Assembly (NCBI GenBank): GCA_937888935.1
Contig: CALARO010000232.1
Location: 1 to 5,333, forward strand
Length of the DNA stretch: 5,333 nucleotides
DNA from: an uncultured Clostridia bacterium
Lineage (GTDB): Bacteria > Bacillota > Clostridia > Christensenellales > Borkfalkiaceae
Direction: 5' to 3'
This document shows positions 5,256-5,333 of the stretch, piece by piece (the first letter of the stretch is position 1; each line of letters begins with the position of its first letter). Both the position numbers and the translations under genes were made by a program. Under the pieces are notes generated by a model. The model was not told where the DNA came from. It did not search any database and saw nothing but the letters and a program-made list of their open reading frames with translations.

Positions 5256-5333
5256 GCCTTGTTCCAAGGCTTCCCCCCCCCCCCCGGGAATATTCCAATT
5301 ATCAGCCTTTTTCCAAGCCTCCCCCCCGGGGGG
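5256..5333. repeat. Imperfect 49-base-period repeat with C/G homopolymers
   Basis: GCCTTGTTCCAAGGCTT followed by 13 C and GGG (5256-5288) recurs as GCCTTTTTCCAAGCCT followed by 7 C and 6 G (5305-5333), with starts 49 bases apart. The first copy is a hairpin, GCCTTG-TTC-CAAGGC (5256-5270), just after the ispDF stop. Between the copies lies the palindrome GGAATATTCC (5287-5296). No T-run follows the hairpin, so it is not a standard intrinsic terminator. The array is cut by the window end. It may be a real intergenic repeat or an assembly or sequencing artefact. Confidence 0.55.

Noticed and set aside
5256..5270. Intrinsic terminator after ispDF
   Set aside because: The hairpin GCCTTG-TTC-CAAGGC is well placed but is followed by TT and 13 C, not a T-run, so a standard terminator is not supported.

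Overview
The window reads as bacterial chromosome from a Bacillota (Firmicutes), Clostridia-like organism of moderate-to-high GC. The basis is the close Firmicutes-type RpoB sequence, an RqcP (YabO-type) ribosome quality-control protein, GAGG-type ribosome binding sites, consensus sigma-A promoters, and a non-mevalonate isoprenoid enzyme. The exact genus cannot be named; an uncultured gut-type Clostridia lineage is my inference.

Layout. Positions 1-3502 (minus strand) hold rpoB, the RNA polymerase beta subunit. It is complete at its N-terminus and cut by the window edge shortly before its C-terminus. Positions 3503-3841 are a gene-free divergent intergenic region dense in regulatory sequence. 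It has a near-perfect sigma-A promoter and a second proximal promoter for rpoB, a probable opposing promoter for the rightward genes, an 18-bp interrupted hairpin in the rpoB leader, and a ladder of helically phased T-tracts. Positions 3842-4084 (plus) hold rqcP. Positions 4136-5251 (plus) hold ispDF, a fusion of the MEP-pathway enzymes IspD and IspF. From 5252 to the end is a short non-coding tail with C/G homopolymers and two copies of an imperfect repeat.

How the parts work together. rpoB is normally downstream of rplJ-rplL and shares their transcripts. Here it is the first gene behind its own promoters, with a divergent gene where rplL would be, so its control must come from the 3503-3740 leader. 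The rqcP-ispDF pair looks like a two-gene transcription unit joining translation rescue to isoprenoid synthesis. A strong ribosome binding site and ATG overlap the rqcP stop but are one base out of frame with ispDF, which suggests a one-base indel or an unusual start for ispDF.

I found no mobile element, CRISPR array, tRNA, rRNA or obvious new multi-gene system. The points most worth a second look are the rpoB leader architecture, the ispDF start, the long charged insertion in RpoB and the C/G repeat tail.
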